Positions 1 to 13,000 of a stretch of 64,000 nucleotides of DNA are shown here, in pieces. Within the stretch, counting starts at the first letter, position 1, and every line of letters begins with the position of its first letter. A program made the position numbers and the translations under genes. Origin of the DNA: Apodospora peruviana (taxonomy: Eukaryota; Ascomycota; Sordariomycetes; Sordariales; Lasiosphaeriaceae). The stretch is taken from NCBI GenBank assembly GCA_033439685.1, contig JAUEDM010000004.1, forward strand, positions 310,001-374,000, in the 5' to 3' direction. The notes beneath the pieces were generated by a model. That model worked only from the letters and a program-made list of their open reading frames with translations, was not told the DNA's origin and did not search any database.

Positions 1-1
1 C

Positions 2-949
2 CCAGGCAAGCGCGACATCTCGCCATCCTTCAGCCTCGACTCCGTCGGCACATACGCATCTGTGTGCCCGAACCTCGACGGTGCCGAGCTGGCTCTCGAG
101 GCGCTGATGCACAAGTCCAAGCTCTCGGTCGAGGAGTACATCGTCATGCGGAAGCTCAAGCACTTCCTTGCCGGGTGCGGCATCACCATTGTGCAGTCGC
201 CCGACGGCACCTCCACGACCATCAAGCCATCCGACAAGCGCGATCTATCCCTCGCTACCAACGAGACCCCTACTTTTGACCTTGTTGGCCTCGAGGCAGG
301 CTACTCGGCCTTGGTTCAGTCCCTCGGGTCATCCACACCGTCCTTCACCACCTGGCTCGCGTTGCAACAGATGGTGGATCTTCTTGAGGTGTATGGAATC
401 GAGATCGACCGCGCCAGTGTCACCCTCGGCAAACGCCAGATCGCCATCGGCGGGAAGGCCTGCGAGCTGACCGACATCATGGGGCTTAAGGCTGCCCTCG
501 CCGCACTGTTGACTGCCTACGGTGACCCGACCAAGGCGCCCGCCAATATCTATCTCATTGAGCAAGTTATCGTCACGGCTCTACAGATCTGCGGTCAGTC
601 GGTGCAGGGGTGGACCACGCTGACGCCCGGCAACCCAATCCCCGGTGGACCCATAAAGCCCGACCCCACGCAGCCCGGAGCGCCGCTCAAGCCGGATCCG
701 TCGCAGCCGGGGGCGCCGCTCAAGCCATCCGACAAGAGGCAGGTACCCGTCAAGGACCCGGCCGCGCTGCTGGAGGCGCTGCATTTGTTGGAGAAGCAGT
801 ACGGGAGCTACGGGAGCGGCAAGATCCCCGTGCCGATCTTCTTGATCATGGTGAATATGGTCACGATATTGCAGGATATTCCGGGGGTTGTGGTGCCGGG
901 TTGGCCGGTTCTGGGGCAGGGAAGCACTAGCATTTACCCATCTCCATAG
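2..949 (+). CDS. 3' part of a modular Lys-Arg-punctuated (candidate kexin-processed) protein
   Basis: The frame is open from base 2, so the gene starts left of the window; the stop is TAG at 947-949. I do not recognise a named family. The visible protein is built of related helical modules with the pattern Leu-x2-Leu ... Tyr-Gly ... hydrophobic-x2-Met-Val ... Gly-Ile-x-Val. Examples are GLEAGYSALVQSLG, GLKAALAALLTAYG and LLEALHLLEKQYG. Modules are separated by dibasic Lys-Arg at about 8-13, 236-241, 431-436 and 734-739, always followed by Asp or Gln. A Pro-rich linker (661-730) holds an 11-residue unit (PDPTQPGAPLK) twice. Dibasic KR is the Kex2 cleavage signal, so this may be a secreted precursor cut into several peptides; that is inference. 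No signal peptide can be checked because the N-terminus is missing. It could also be an uncut repeat-rich cell-wall protein. Confidence 0.75.
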   Translation, partial: PGKRDISPSFSLDSVGTYASVCPNLDGAELALEALMHKSKLSVEEYIVMRKLKHFLAGCGITIVQSPDGTSTTIKPSDKRDLSLATNETPTFDLVGLEAGYSALVQSLGSSTPSFTTWLALQQMVDLLEVYGIEIDRASVTLGKRQIAIGGKACELTDIMGLKAALAALLTAYGDPTKAPANIYLIEQVIVTALQICGQSVQGWTTLTPGNPIPGGPIKPDPTQPGAPLKPDPSQPGAPLKPSDKRQVPVKDPAALLEALHLLEKQYGSYGSGKIPVPIFLIMVNMVTILQDIPGVVVPGWPVLGQGSTSIYPSP

Positions 950-3900
950 ATGCCGAGTGGCTGGGTTTATGAGGAAGGTCGGGTTGGATGGAAAATTGAT
1001 GATATCCCCAGTGAGAGAGAATGGTGAAAAGGGGGGTGGGTGTTTTGACATTAATCTCCTCCCCCTTTTGGGGGTTGCTGCTCTCCCAGCCAACTCTATC
1101 TTCCAACTCTTTTATCCATTTTTTCTTTCATATCCTATTATTATGGATTGATATTTCTCTTCGTTTTTATTGTCTTCACCTCCTCTTTTACTATGTAGCG
1201 TTTGTAGCGAAAGGCTTGATTGACTTTGAATATCCATGGACCCCTTAGTTGTGGCTGAGTTGATCAACTGTCCCGCCCGCTCTCTTCTTATACTTATGTC
1301 CTATGTGTTCGCCAACTTTTATCCGACTGGAGTCGCGATGCCAGAGAGTTGTGATACATATGGAGAGTGGGAGACATTTATCGCGATCTGTCTTCGGCCA
1401 CAACCCACAACCCCCTTATTGGTTTGTTTACATTCCCCCGCCAGTCAACCAGATGAAGTTCGAAAAGCAACCAGCTTTCTCGCAAATGCTACCACAATAA
1501 GCAAGTAGTTCTCACTACGAGCACCATCGCTCCACCGACGGTGCAGCATGGATGAGATTGTACCGCCGTCATTGTTTGTGCCGAGCCATTCCCAACTTGA
1601 AGCATACCTGTTGTTTCCTGATAGCACGTGCAAATAACTACGATCCAAATGCGACCGAGGGACTGAGTATCGTTTACGCCATCTAACCACCTTGCATTTA
1701 TTTACCGCCGAAATATGGTGCCAGCCATGCTTCCTGGGAGCTTGCGCATAAGCAGGTGCTAGCTCTAAATCTTCACAGACCTCGACACCTAACAACAACG
1801 GTAGCGCGGCAGCCACGCTGGCCTTGGTTGCTACCAGCTAAGATTGCTACTGTTGACATCAACATGTCGACAGTGCTTGAGGAGCCGGAAACCGGAGTTG
1901 TTCGCAATCTCTTCTACCTCCCTCCGTTTCCGCGCTACACATGTAAGCAGGCAATCTCATCTGGAAATCCGCGCCCCGGTTAACAGATTAAGCAAGTTAT
2001 GTCTGTGCTGAACAGCAAAAGCTACTATTACCTAAAGCAAAAAGCAAGAATAACCGGCAGACCAGCCCACATGGCATGTACAGCCCTTGATTCAGACTGA
2101 CATGCTTCGGTAACCACCATGTCCACAAATCTACAGCAAGGGAGAACGTCGACACAAGTAGTCCAGGTGCCACAGCCGAGACTCCGGTAACTAGCATCAG
2201 TGGTAACCGGCGTTGATCTGGTACAAGTAGTTATCAGACCGCTAAACCTACACCTCGTACTTCGTGGTCAGTGGTTTACGCGGAGCACTGAATAATATCA
2301 TGCAAGGAGAGAGACTCTCGTGACGGGTTACGTCTGAGACAGGCAGACAGACATATGTTTGTGTGCTCCGGAAGGCCGAAACAGGTCACTGGCGGGCAGC
2401 GCGGAGAGACCTTCCACCCAGCTGGAAGCTATGCCGGCTCAAAAACTCTATCTTTCTCCCTATTGGTAGGCCTTCCATGCTGCCATGGAGTCACGACACA
2501 GTACGACCACAACTGGCTAACACTGGACAGGAAGAACCCAAAACGCAGAAACATGATTTAAGCGAAAGCGAACAGACAAAGAACATGAACACAACAAGTC
2601 AGGGCAGCTGAGCTGGATATCCGGTCCGAGTCGGCGGATATCTAGGGATTCATCAGCCCGGCCGGGACATATTTCCATTCCTTTCTTTGTTTGTCTCGAA
2701 TGGCTGACGAAAGTTCCTCGGATCTTCTTCTACTTCCAATATAACTATCTGAGATGCTTAAATTGACTCATCCTCAGACAATACCTAAGCTGGATGGGAA
2801 ATCTAGACCTTGTCTTTCACTGTGTTTGAGACCACACGGACAAGCACCGAGGCCGAACCCGAGACACAACACCAACCCAACGTACAGTTGTGTAGCGTAA
2901 GACAATGTAAGTATTCGGGTGAGATGCCCACGTTCGATGGCTGGTATGTCTCTCAAACACGCCACGAAAATGGTGTTCTCATCCATTACGACTCACAGCC
3001 GCGGCCCGATGATGACGAATTAACCCCGTGCCGCCGTCCGTCCACTCGCTCCTACTGTTCTTTCCTCTCCATCTCCGGGAGTCCGACCGACTGGGTCACC
3101 CGCCCCGTCCGTCTCTGCCGGTCTGGCTAGTCTATCCGTAGATCCTGTCTAAAGCACCCATCGCCTCAGCTTGGCTAGCCCTTCCTTGGAAACTGACGAC
3201 CACAACAAAGGGATCTTGTCCTTATAACATCCCAAAGTGGGGGATCTTCGGCTGGATGACTAAACCAGCCAGCCGATGAACATATCACCGCAGTTAAACA
3301 AAGAGAAAATGACCTATTTGCTCATAAACTCCGTAAAAAAACCGAGTTCTGGACCTTTTCTCGTCCGAATGTTGCCATCTTTCTATTCATTGAACACGCG
3401 CGGAAAGCTTTCCGAAGCGGGACACTTCTAGTCAGACGGCGTTCTTAGCCTGACAAGTACGTATTGTTGTACGTAGTGGGTGGTTCATCACAATAGGAAG
3501 GGCTGCTGCCCAGATACGGCCAGCCAGCTGGATGGCTAAAACGCCGCGCGACATGGTGAATCGAATAATACAACGTCAATAGCAGTAGCAGCAACAAGAA
3601 GATCTCGGACTTTGTCCCCATTGCCGTATGTATCGGCAGCAGCAGCAGAGAAGAACAGCACCCCAGCGGCGTTCCAATGTTAGGTCAAGCCAACAACATC
3701 CGCGATCATCAAAGAGGAGACAGGTGCCGGCCGAGGCCCGGCTGGCCCAGAGATATGCAAAATCTGGTGATATTCCTGTTCCGACTTACATATTGTTGCG
3801 CGGTACCGATGGCCGATACTACGGTAAGGTATGCTTATCTACCTTAGCCAGCTGCACGGCTGTCAATACCGTGGGCAACATCACTTTTTGGCGCAGCAGC

Positions 3901-6900
3901 CGCGGGAAACCACATGCCACACACCAGAACCCAGACGGGTGTAAGGTTGGTTGTCTCAGTCTGTCCATCGACCGAGGTGGGTGGCGGTGACGGAGCAAAG
4001 CAAAGCAAAGGGCCCCTTTTCCTCAACGCCCCCCGGCAGCCGCCGCCAGCTCCGCTTAGATGGTGTACCGGTAGTATTGTGAACCACTGCAGCCTACTCC
4101 GGCGAGGTGGCTGTCATGAAAGAAAGCATGAGGGGCTGTTTAGAGAGGTAGGCAGCACCAACTAGGAAAAAGGGGCAACACAACAGCCACAACCAACACC
4201 TTATTAGCAAGATGCAAGGCGGAGTGAACCAGTCGGCCACCTCTCCACGGGTCCAACAATCATAAACCCATCAGGCAAGGAGCGCGCGCGCAACAGTTCC
4301 GTTCTCAAGCACTGATACGGATATGCCGTACTATAACCCGACTCCCGGAGCGAACAAGGTGGACTAACTGGATGGTTCCTTGGTCCCTTTGCTGTAAAGT
4401 CGTTGCCCGTGCTACGCGGCTGGATGGGAGGCCGGGGGTGGCAAGAAGGTGAGAAAGGAAAACACCTTCCTTGGCTGGCCGAGAAACAAACAAGATCGAA
4501 TGCAGTCGGCCGCGATCTAGAATCTCAACTCGGGCATCGGGAAGCAATGCGGTAGGTGCGAGAAGCAAGCAAATCACCCAACCCATCAAGCCCACACCGC
4601 AGTTCCGAGAGGTCATGCCAGAGTTCAGCCCGTCGATGTTCTTAGTCCATGCCAACCAACCAGCGGCCAGAAGTCGACTATTGTCAGTATTATGCATTTC
4701 CTTCACCGCCATGTGAGCAGCTTTTCAGGTGCCGAGGGCGAGAATTCCCTTCATGGGAGACGAAAAGGCATCTGCCCAATCCCGTGAGCCGTACGCTAAA
4801 GTAAAGCCAACCACGCAGCAAGTTTGGCCCACACCCAGCCAAGCTACTGCATGCACGACAGGCTGCTGCTGTTGCTCTTGCTGCTCGGTGGCTCATCGAG
4901 ACAAGACCATCATAGTTTCTCGACTGGCTAGAGGTCTTCAGCCACACCAGTGTCTGATTCGCCTGTGGCAGGACAAGACAGGAGGGCCCGCCTTGGGAAA
5001 GACGGAGGGAGGGTATGTAGAAGAGAGGAACAACGACGTAGCAGCGCAAGAGTAGTACCCAGCACGCTAATGCAAGCACTTAAACAGCAACGCGCAAGCA
5101 CAATGTCGTCTCTTCCTTGCTTGCAACCATACATCGGCCCAGCCGCGAGTATTGGTTGGAACCGAAGGACCCAAAGGACCCATTATCACGTTCTCTCGGC
5201 GTCATTGGCATGGTTTGTTTTCTTTCTCATCCTTCGATCCTGAATGGACGAACTGTCGGCCGCCAGTCTTGTCTTCCCAGAATGACTCTTACAACAACTG
5301 GAAGGATCGGGATACATTTCCTGTCCAGTGCCAGATAGGTATGATGACCCAAGGAAACGAAACGAAACATTCAGGAGTTATATAAGTGGTGATGGTGGTG
5401 GTCAATGCAAGCCATGAACTCGAATCCACAGCATTCTCGAGGTGCAGGCATTATTTAGGAAGGTAGAGATGATGGTAAGCTCAGCATTGCAAAGCCATAA
5501 GCCACTGACCCCGGCCCCGGTGGTGCCCGATTGATTGAATTTGATGACGGCGTGCATCCCAAGTTTCTCCAATCCGTGGGTGGCCATGAGGATGGGGGCC
5601 AGGAACCGGGCCGTCCAGCAGCAGCAGCAGCACATCCAAAGTGCCCCAGGAGATTGGGAAGGAGTGCGATCCAACCCCGAATGAGAGAGGTCGGAATGGG
5701 AAAAGAGGCGCAATTACCTGACATTGGAATGGATGTGATGGCCGTGATGGTGGTGCTGATGGTGGTTGTCACCTGCGTACGCCTCCCTCATGTTCCCAAG
5801 GGATATGAATTGAGCCAACCATGGCTCTAAATGAGTGTCTTCATCTCACGAATAGGTAGGGGCTGCTGCTGTAAGCGAATGGCGTCTGTTTCTTGTGCCT
5901 CGAGTGGAAGGGAAAATTGAAGCAAAAATGGCAGAACGAAAGTCGCCGGTTGGACAAAGAACCCTTTGACTACCAACGGCGTTGGTTCAAAAGACAAATT
6001 CAGGCTCGACTGTGACCAACTAGACATGAGTGGAGAGAAAAGCATCCAGACTGTGAGAAAAGAGAGAACACCTGGAAGCAGAAGCTGGGATGGACCCAAA
6101 CCAACCGACTCTACTTCCTTTTTTCTCGTGTCTCCTTCTGGAAGCATCTCGCTGGAAAAAAGAGGAGATAGAGATCGAGTGACTTGATAAATGAACAGGG
6201 AAAGACGGTCTTGTCGAGAGCTTCAGAGACAGCAACAAAAATCGACAACTCACCACACAACTCGTGTGGATCACTTTGACTTCACTTCCTCTGTCGGTGT
6301 GTGTACTCCGTATGCAAGCGGGCAGGTGCAGGTCTTCCCTCACTCTCGCCACAACATTGAGTGAAAAGTGAGTGCATGATGTCGCTGCAGGCAGGAGGGT
6401 CCGAGTCCGAAAAGTAGGGCGGAGTGGCGTCAGTCTTTGTCAACCAATCATTGATACCCTCTTTCTTGCATGTGCAAGAAGAAAGAGGGAATCATGAATG
6501 CGCCTTTTTACACCTCCAGTGTCCACAGAAGCTTCCACTGCGGTCGGCGAGTGGTGCTGTGGATCAACAACCATTCCTTGATCTGTTCTAGCTTGGCTTT
6601 ATCGATAAAGTAATCTAAACAATCCAATAAGTGGGCACAGGTGGGGTGGTATCCGTAACTAACCCGTATCACGATTCCACTGCGGGTCAACTCAACTCCA
6701 ACGTCTCTCTCTCGGAAGGCATGGGCCTAGCTTGGCTTGGCTTGGCTTGGTTTGGCTAGCAGGTGCCACAGTGAAAAAAAAATAAAAAAAATTGAAAAAT
6801 TGAAAAATTTCCCGAGATCTGATTGATTTCGAGAAGGAACGGATGAGATGAGTGAAATGATCCGAAACTCCCCGCTACCCCTCCATTATCGATAACAGGT

Positions 6901-8436
6901 CATCTTCCCTGTTTGAGTGAAAGGCCGAGATTAGATCTGGGAATAATCACTCACCTAGGTCACTTTGCCAAGGTTCGAGATACCTTAGTGCATGCGCTGA
7001 CAAACTGCATCGCCGATGTAAGAAAAAAAGGGGCTGCCCGGGAAAGAAGCATGATGTCTCCATCACGTGGAATGCATGGCCCTCATATTCCTCACCCAAC
7101 AAAAGTCCGTATTGTCAAAGTTACCATCAAGTGAAGGCGCACAATCGGATGTGTTATCATGTGTTATGAGAAAAGATAACGTCTTTCTCTTTCATTGTAT
7201 TTCAAGTTCATCTCGGCTGTTAAAAAGACTTTGCGCGCTCTATTGCGTGCAGTCTAGCAACAACAGCCTGATATCTCTTGCTTCCTTCTGGAGTTTCTTT
7301 TCTGCGTGCCAACCAACCATCGCTGCCCACCAAAGGGAGGATAGATGGAGAGAAGGTTCACGCCTCCATAGAAGGGTAATAACGTATATGATGCTTTCCT
7401 GCGTCGACGACGATGTGGGATTCCAACCCCCGCTCTCGTACACAACTCGCAGAAAAATAAAAATGCGGGCTATTGACCCAGGGTAGTGTCTAAAAATCCT
7501 TCTCGTAAAACATATCTCTCATTTTTCATTGCCAACAAAACAAAAAAAGACATGTCAAGAACTTCATATGACAGCAACCCCTTTAAATAACACCAAACCG
7601 AGCTCCCCAAACACGAATAAGTAAATAGCCAAGAAAAGTTAAAAAAAATTGGTATCATCTCAAGAAAAGCCATCGTTTCAGCGCCCCAGTGTCCTCTATG
7701 CAGTGCTGTGTGTCGGTGTCGAGATGTCGTCCACCCAACCAAGCAACGAACTCGTCGAAGAATGTGGGTATTATAAAATGTCGAAACATGTAAATGGTCT
7801 CCGTCAAAACCCTTAGGTTCCCTGTTCCTGTATTTCACCGGCGCCGAAACCATGCTGCGAACCTAACCAACAAAAGGGAAAAGAAACTTCTGTGCTCCCT
7901 CTCTCACCAAGGCATCGAAACAAACTCCAAACATATGAAACTTGAAAGAATCTCCCAGCGTTGTATAAGTGTAAAAGTGGTTAGAAAAACCGAGTCCAAC
8001 AAATACAGTGGGTCGAAATCGTATAAGAGGAAGGTCCCCCGTTTTGGTTGGTCCTTTTATTGGAAGCTTTTATTTTTTTCGTACCGACATCCTTTTCCGT
8101 CCGGGTATCGACGTCGTAGTCCTCCGGACAATCAGAACAGAAAAAAGAGACGAGTCTCTGGGGTATTATGTAAAAATCCAAAAATGGTTTGGGAGTCCTT
8201 GTCTTCACTGGACGTGTGGGAAACGTTGTAAAAATGAGGTTGTCTCTCCGTTGACGAGGATCCAAAAAGCAGACTGGTGAAGCAAGCTGGACCAGTCCCA
8301 ATCTCTGGCATGGAGACAGGCAACGGCCAACCATCCTCTTGGCTGGGGACCTGTGTTCCGGCGCGGAACATCAAGACTTACAAAGAATGCAGGGTACCAG
8401 CACACCCAAACACCATTGCAAAACAAAAGATGAAGC
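950..8436. other. Intergenic region without a supported gene
   Basis: No open frame here shows a recognisable domain, a believable set of splice sites or coding-like composition. The short frames are scattered over all six phases. The stretch just left of 8437 is presumably the 3' UTR of the kinase. A-rich runs lie near 6775-6810, a pentamer microsatellite at 6731-6755, and GAT/GGT-rich triplet runs around 5390-5410 and 5730-5770. Confidence 0.6.
6731..6755. repeat. CTTGG pentanucleotide microsatellite
   Basis: Four CTTGG units are followed by one TTTGG variant. A related, looser run of GGCTT units occurs at about 10135-10155, upstream of the kinase. These are ordinary simple repeats, but they also create CTTGGC hexamers, which matters when judging the GCCAAG cluster near 38 kb. 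Confidence 0.9.
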
Positions 8437-10097
8437 TTAATAGCAACCTTGCATGTGAGCAAACATAGGAACCTGAGGATGGAAGGGAACCGGATGATGT
8501 AGCTGTGGTACGGCCGGCTGGGCATACTTCAACATGTCCCAGACATATTGTTGAAGCAATTTGGGTGTACATGCTGGCTGGCCAACAACAGGTATTGGCT
8601 GGACAGGTCCTGGGACGGCTCCTGTATAAGGATGCAGGTACTCCTGTGAATATGCCACGACTCTTGGCTCCTCCGGTTCGTAGATTGCGGGCTCCGCTGC
8701 AGATAATTGGGGTGGCGGTGTCCTGACCTCCGGGATGTCCTCCAGGAAATCGTCGTCGTCCTGAAGGTCCTCGATGCTGGAGCAGGAAGAGCTGAGCGAC
8801 CCTTCGTCGGACGAGCACGTCGAACCTTCATCAGACATAGAGTCCGACGAAGCGGGCGAAAGGGGTGCTGAGTAGCCGAACTCCTCGTCGTCGTCATAGT
8901 AGTCGTCATCGATGGCCGATTCCTCGCAGTCAACGTATACAGCTGTGGGTTTTGGCGATGCAGGCGGTGAAGGCATCGAGGCTGCCGGCTGGTCGGTGAA
9001 CCTGGAACACGCAAGGATCCGGGACTTCAGCTCGGGCAGTGTAATCCTTTGGTCCGGGTTCCGCGTAAAAATCCTTCCCAAGATGTCGTTCAGTTCATCC
9101 GACACGGGAAGGATGGTCTTCAGAAACCCCGGGCTACTGGTATATGCCCGGTAAGTGGAATCCTCAACGGATGCCTGCTTCCATGGGTTGCGTCCACAGG
9201 TCAGGTTCACCAGGATTACTCCAAGGCTCCAGACATCATTGGGGGCGCAGAAATAAAATGGTCTCCTAGACGAGTGATCCAGACATTCTATAAGAAAAGA
9301 GAGAAAAAGAAAAGAGTCAGTGGGCAGTCCGAGGGTGCTTTGAAGGGGAGGTTAGGGAAGGAGTGCGCCCTGGGCCGGCTGGAAGAGTTCGAGTATCTGG
9401 ACCTACCTGGACTCATGTAGAAGGTCGACCCGCAACCGTAGTCTTCGGATCGCTCACTGGATGTAGCAAGGCCGAAATCCGCCAACTTAACAGTCTCGCC
9501 ATGGTCCGAGACGAGGATGTTCTCCGGCTTCAAGTCCCGGTGGTATATTCCCAGGCTGTGGCAATACTCCACGGCGTCCAGAATCTGAAGGAAAACGCTC
9601 TTGGCAATTTCATCCTTACCCACATACTGGCCACACTCGGTGATATTGAAGAACAAATCACCTTCGGGGCAATACTCCAGGATAACGTAGGTGCATTCGG
9701 GGCTGTCGATGATTTTCAATATTGAGACCACGTTTGGGTGAGCCGATGCTTCATAGTGCAACTTAATTTCTCTCGTCTGGAAGTTGATTTGGCGGCGGTC
9801 CAAAGGGGTCCCATCTGGGTTAAACTTGCTGAGGCACTTGACGGCATACTGAACATTGTCTTTGATATCGACGGCCGAATAAACCACTCCGTAGGCTCCT
9901 GTTCCCAGGATGCTCGTGAGCTGCAGTGAGCCCGTGAGGAACCTTCCTAACCTCTCCTCGGGAGCTACCGGGATGTACCGTGGCTGACAAGGCTGCTGTT
10001 GATGTCCCGGAATGTGGTGACTCTGGATGGCACACGGCTGGTTGAATGCTGGTGAGGCTGGCGGAGTGGGATATCCGTACGCTGACACATGCTGCAT
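8437..10097 (-). CDS. Ran1/Ksp1-like serine/threonine protein kinase
   Basis: Two exons, 10097-9407 and 9287-8437, with a 119-bp intron (GTAGGT..TATAG) give 513 residues. The kinase domain starts near residue 55: glycine loop GTGAYG at about 65-70, ATP-binding Lys in YAVKCL near 87, catalytic YHRDLKPEN around 185-193, and DFG at 207-209. The activation segment has the GCGSTFYMSPE pattern that crosses the intron. That signature, with a His/Gln/Pro-rich N-terminus, resembles fungal Ran1 (Pat1)/Ksp1 kinases, which control the switch between growth and sexual or filamentous development; the functional link is by family only. The C-terminal third is acidic and Ser-rich (runs of Asp and SSSCSS-like blocks), then Pro-rich, and probably disordered. 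The start is the first ATG of the frame. Kinase identity is certain; the subfamily is likely. Confidence 0.9.
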
Positions 10098-13000
10098 GAT
10101 CTGCTTCCTCGATCCCGATGGTATGTCCTTTCAGGCTTGGCTTTGGCTTGGCTCTTTGGGCTGGCCGTTGGGCGGAAAGGATCCGGAAGGGAGAGAAGAT
10201 GGAAACAGGAAACAGAAAAAAACGGAAAGAATTAAACAGGAAATCGGTATATCCTGTTCCACGGAATGGGTATCCTGGAAACTGGGCAATTCCTCTGGGA
10301 CCAAAAAACAGAAAATCCAAGTTGGCTCCTGATGTCCTTTGCGGGCTGGCTCTCCTATGGATTACTCCGTCCGGATCGCAACAGAGACAGCTTGACTTCG
10401 AATCAACGAGTCAGGCTTTTGGAGAAGGTAGTCGCCGAAGAGGTTGGGTACCGATGCGGAGAGAAGGAAATCTCCCTTGGTTTCGGACAGCGACAAGAGT
10501 AAAGGGCGACGTGAGAGATAGAACTCCACGACCTGGCGGGCGGAAAGGCGAGGAAGGGGAGGAGGAAAAGGTGAGTTGAATGAATGTCGAGATTCGGGTG
10601 GTGGTTGAACAACGAAGCAGAGCTCCTGTCATAGATTGGGGCTGGAGGTCGTTGATATTCGTTTGTCGATAACACTTGCAGCACTCACTGGCCGTGGACA
10701 GCCCGCCCGCCCGCTTGCCTGCTCTGTGCCGCCCCGTTCTCCTTGTCAAAGGATGGTCCGGCAGGGAACGGGTCAGAGTACGTACCATGATCCATCCGCT
10801 GGCCACTCCCCACCGCAGTCGACATTGCGTGGTCAGGGTGGCTTGATTGGCCGCGGTGGCCCCATGTCAAACTAGCCTGCTTCTGGTTGCTCAGAACTGA
10901 CTCCAAGGGCGGTGGGTACGTACCAGGACAGGACAAGGGTGCGTGGGTGCGTCCTCTCGAGACGTCTCTTTGGTCTGGCCTCGAGACCCCGGTCGGGTCT
11001 TGCGTCTGCACGGCCGGGCTCAGGCCAGCACACATCAGAACCACCCATGGGACCACAATGCGCCATCCTATTCTTAATTTGAGCTGCCGTGCTAGGCTCG
11101 AAGCGGCATGGTGTGGGTGGGTGGCCCTTCGTCTTTGGTGGTGTTGACTCTTGGGGAGCCAAGAACTGGGCCTCATGCTCTCGTTTTGAGGCGTCCACTA
11201 ATGCGCGGCGAGTGTGATTTGTGACGACGGGCAATTACGAGGAGCAACCAGGACTGGTCTGACACACATCCACCCAGACGCCGTGTGTCACTGCCCTACT
11301 AACGCCATTGCTCATCAGACACGCCCCTCCAATCCCCACCTTTTTCTTTTTCTTTTTGCCCATTCCACACACTCTTTTCGGTGCTCTTGCCAGCGGGTGT
11401 GTGTCGAGTCAAGCATTCCTTGGTTGCAGCGAGCAATTGGTAAGGACATCAGAGCGTCATGAGCCCAGTGGGGGTCGACCCATCAATAGGTGTGGCACCA
11501 GGCCCAGGTTCAAACTGTTTAACTGCGCACAGTGTGTGTACACGAGCACTCTGCTGATGCTCAGTTTTTGCCCGGTCTCCCTGTGAAGCCTTTGTGTCGG
11601 GCAAAATCAGCGTAGCCCGTGACTTGCAGCTCATTTCCCCTTCGCACTGCTTTTCGGGCGACCGTGGTGGGCACTGAGACGGCGAAATTCTGGCGGTGCA
11701 GTACAGTGCAGTGCTGGCACAAGTGACACACAATCCCCATCCCAAGGTCGTGAAGTTTCCCGTAGTGTTCGGATCTGTTGCACTGTCCTGCGGTGACCAG
11801 GGTGATCTCGACAGACACATCGACCGACGGTCGAAAGGTCGGAACTCTTGGGGTTTTCGTCTGTGCTTCAGAGACACGATAGCCATGCGGTTGATTGGCA
11901 GCCTGTTGTCTCTGATGCCTTGACCCTTGGACCTCTCTGGCGTTAGAAACAACACGCTTTGGCTTCAGTCATGCTACCACTGCTCTCTCGCCGGGTCTGC
12001 TTGCTGGGCTCTGTTCCGGCCAGGAGCCGGCAAAGTTTGTGTGGGATTACCCAGAGTTGGCGCTGATTGGCTGTGGCATCCCGGCTTCGCAAAGTGTTAG
12101 ACTGATTCAAAACTCGCGACAGTCGTCTTCCCTCGGCTGATGTGCCAATCTGTTTCTGCAGATCAGTCACCGCAAAAGCCAGGTTGGGTCCTGCGGATGG
12201 GCACCGGTAGTGCGCATTGCATACGACGCTCTGGGAGGGTCATTAGGGGGCTGACTGTTTTGCCTTGGAGGCCATTTGAGCACCATCGATTGGCACCATT
12301 GCTGCCCATTCCTCGATTCGGTGCAGCAGGATTGATGCAGGGCAACACCAATATGGGTCAGCAATTTGGATAAAGTCTGCATCTGTAGTTAGTAATTAGC
12401 GGTGATTTAGCGATGTTTTGCACCAGATGGGAGAGGCCTCGAATCGTTCCATCACGGTCAAGCCACACAGCAACCCATAAACCCAACAAACCGCGTGCGG
12501 CGGGTTTCCGTGAGGCGGCTCACGTGTCGTCGATCAGAGGCGCGCCATCGTCGTCACTGAACCCCCGTGCTCCCACAGGATGAGGTGATGAGCCGGTGAT
12601 TTTCGAGACTATCGATAGGCACGGAATAGTTGCTGTTTCCCTTCTGGAACATGAGGCGCCAGCTCGCCGGGGACAAGGGCTCACGGTCACGGCCATGCTA
12701 CGGTGAATGGCGGCACATGGTGGCCGACCCGGGCCATCATAGTCTGTTTCTTCACTCAGACCGGAGTAAGTCGAGTTTGAAGCTTTGTTGGGCTTGAGCC
12801 GTCCACTGGCCGCTGTGATATTGCTCCTCCCCGGGCAACGTTTCCATCCTTTGCCTCCAAAGTGCAGAGTGCAGTCCGGAGATAGATCATAGCTAGATGA
12901 GGACCGAGTGTGGTGTGCATTACTCGATATTAGCAGACGCACGGTCTGTAACGATTAACGAAGAGTGCAACCCTTCCACGCCGAGGGCCGACCAAGTTTC

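Noticed and set aside
2..949. Reading the left-edge protein as a dikaritin/ustiloxin-type RiPP precursor
   Set aside because: Known precursors of that type have short near-identical cores with a conserved Tyr and nearby UstY-like (DUF3328) genes. The modules here are long and divergent, and no such gene lies in the window.
7400..7430. Sequence resembling a tRNA T-arm (GGATTCCAACCCCCGCT)
   Set aside because: No matching acceptor stem, anticodon arm or A-box could be found around it. No convincing tRNA was found elsewhere in the window.
11449..11955. Minus-strand frame of 168 codons in the gene desert
   Set aside because: Composition is random-looking, with no domain, signal peptide or splice support.
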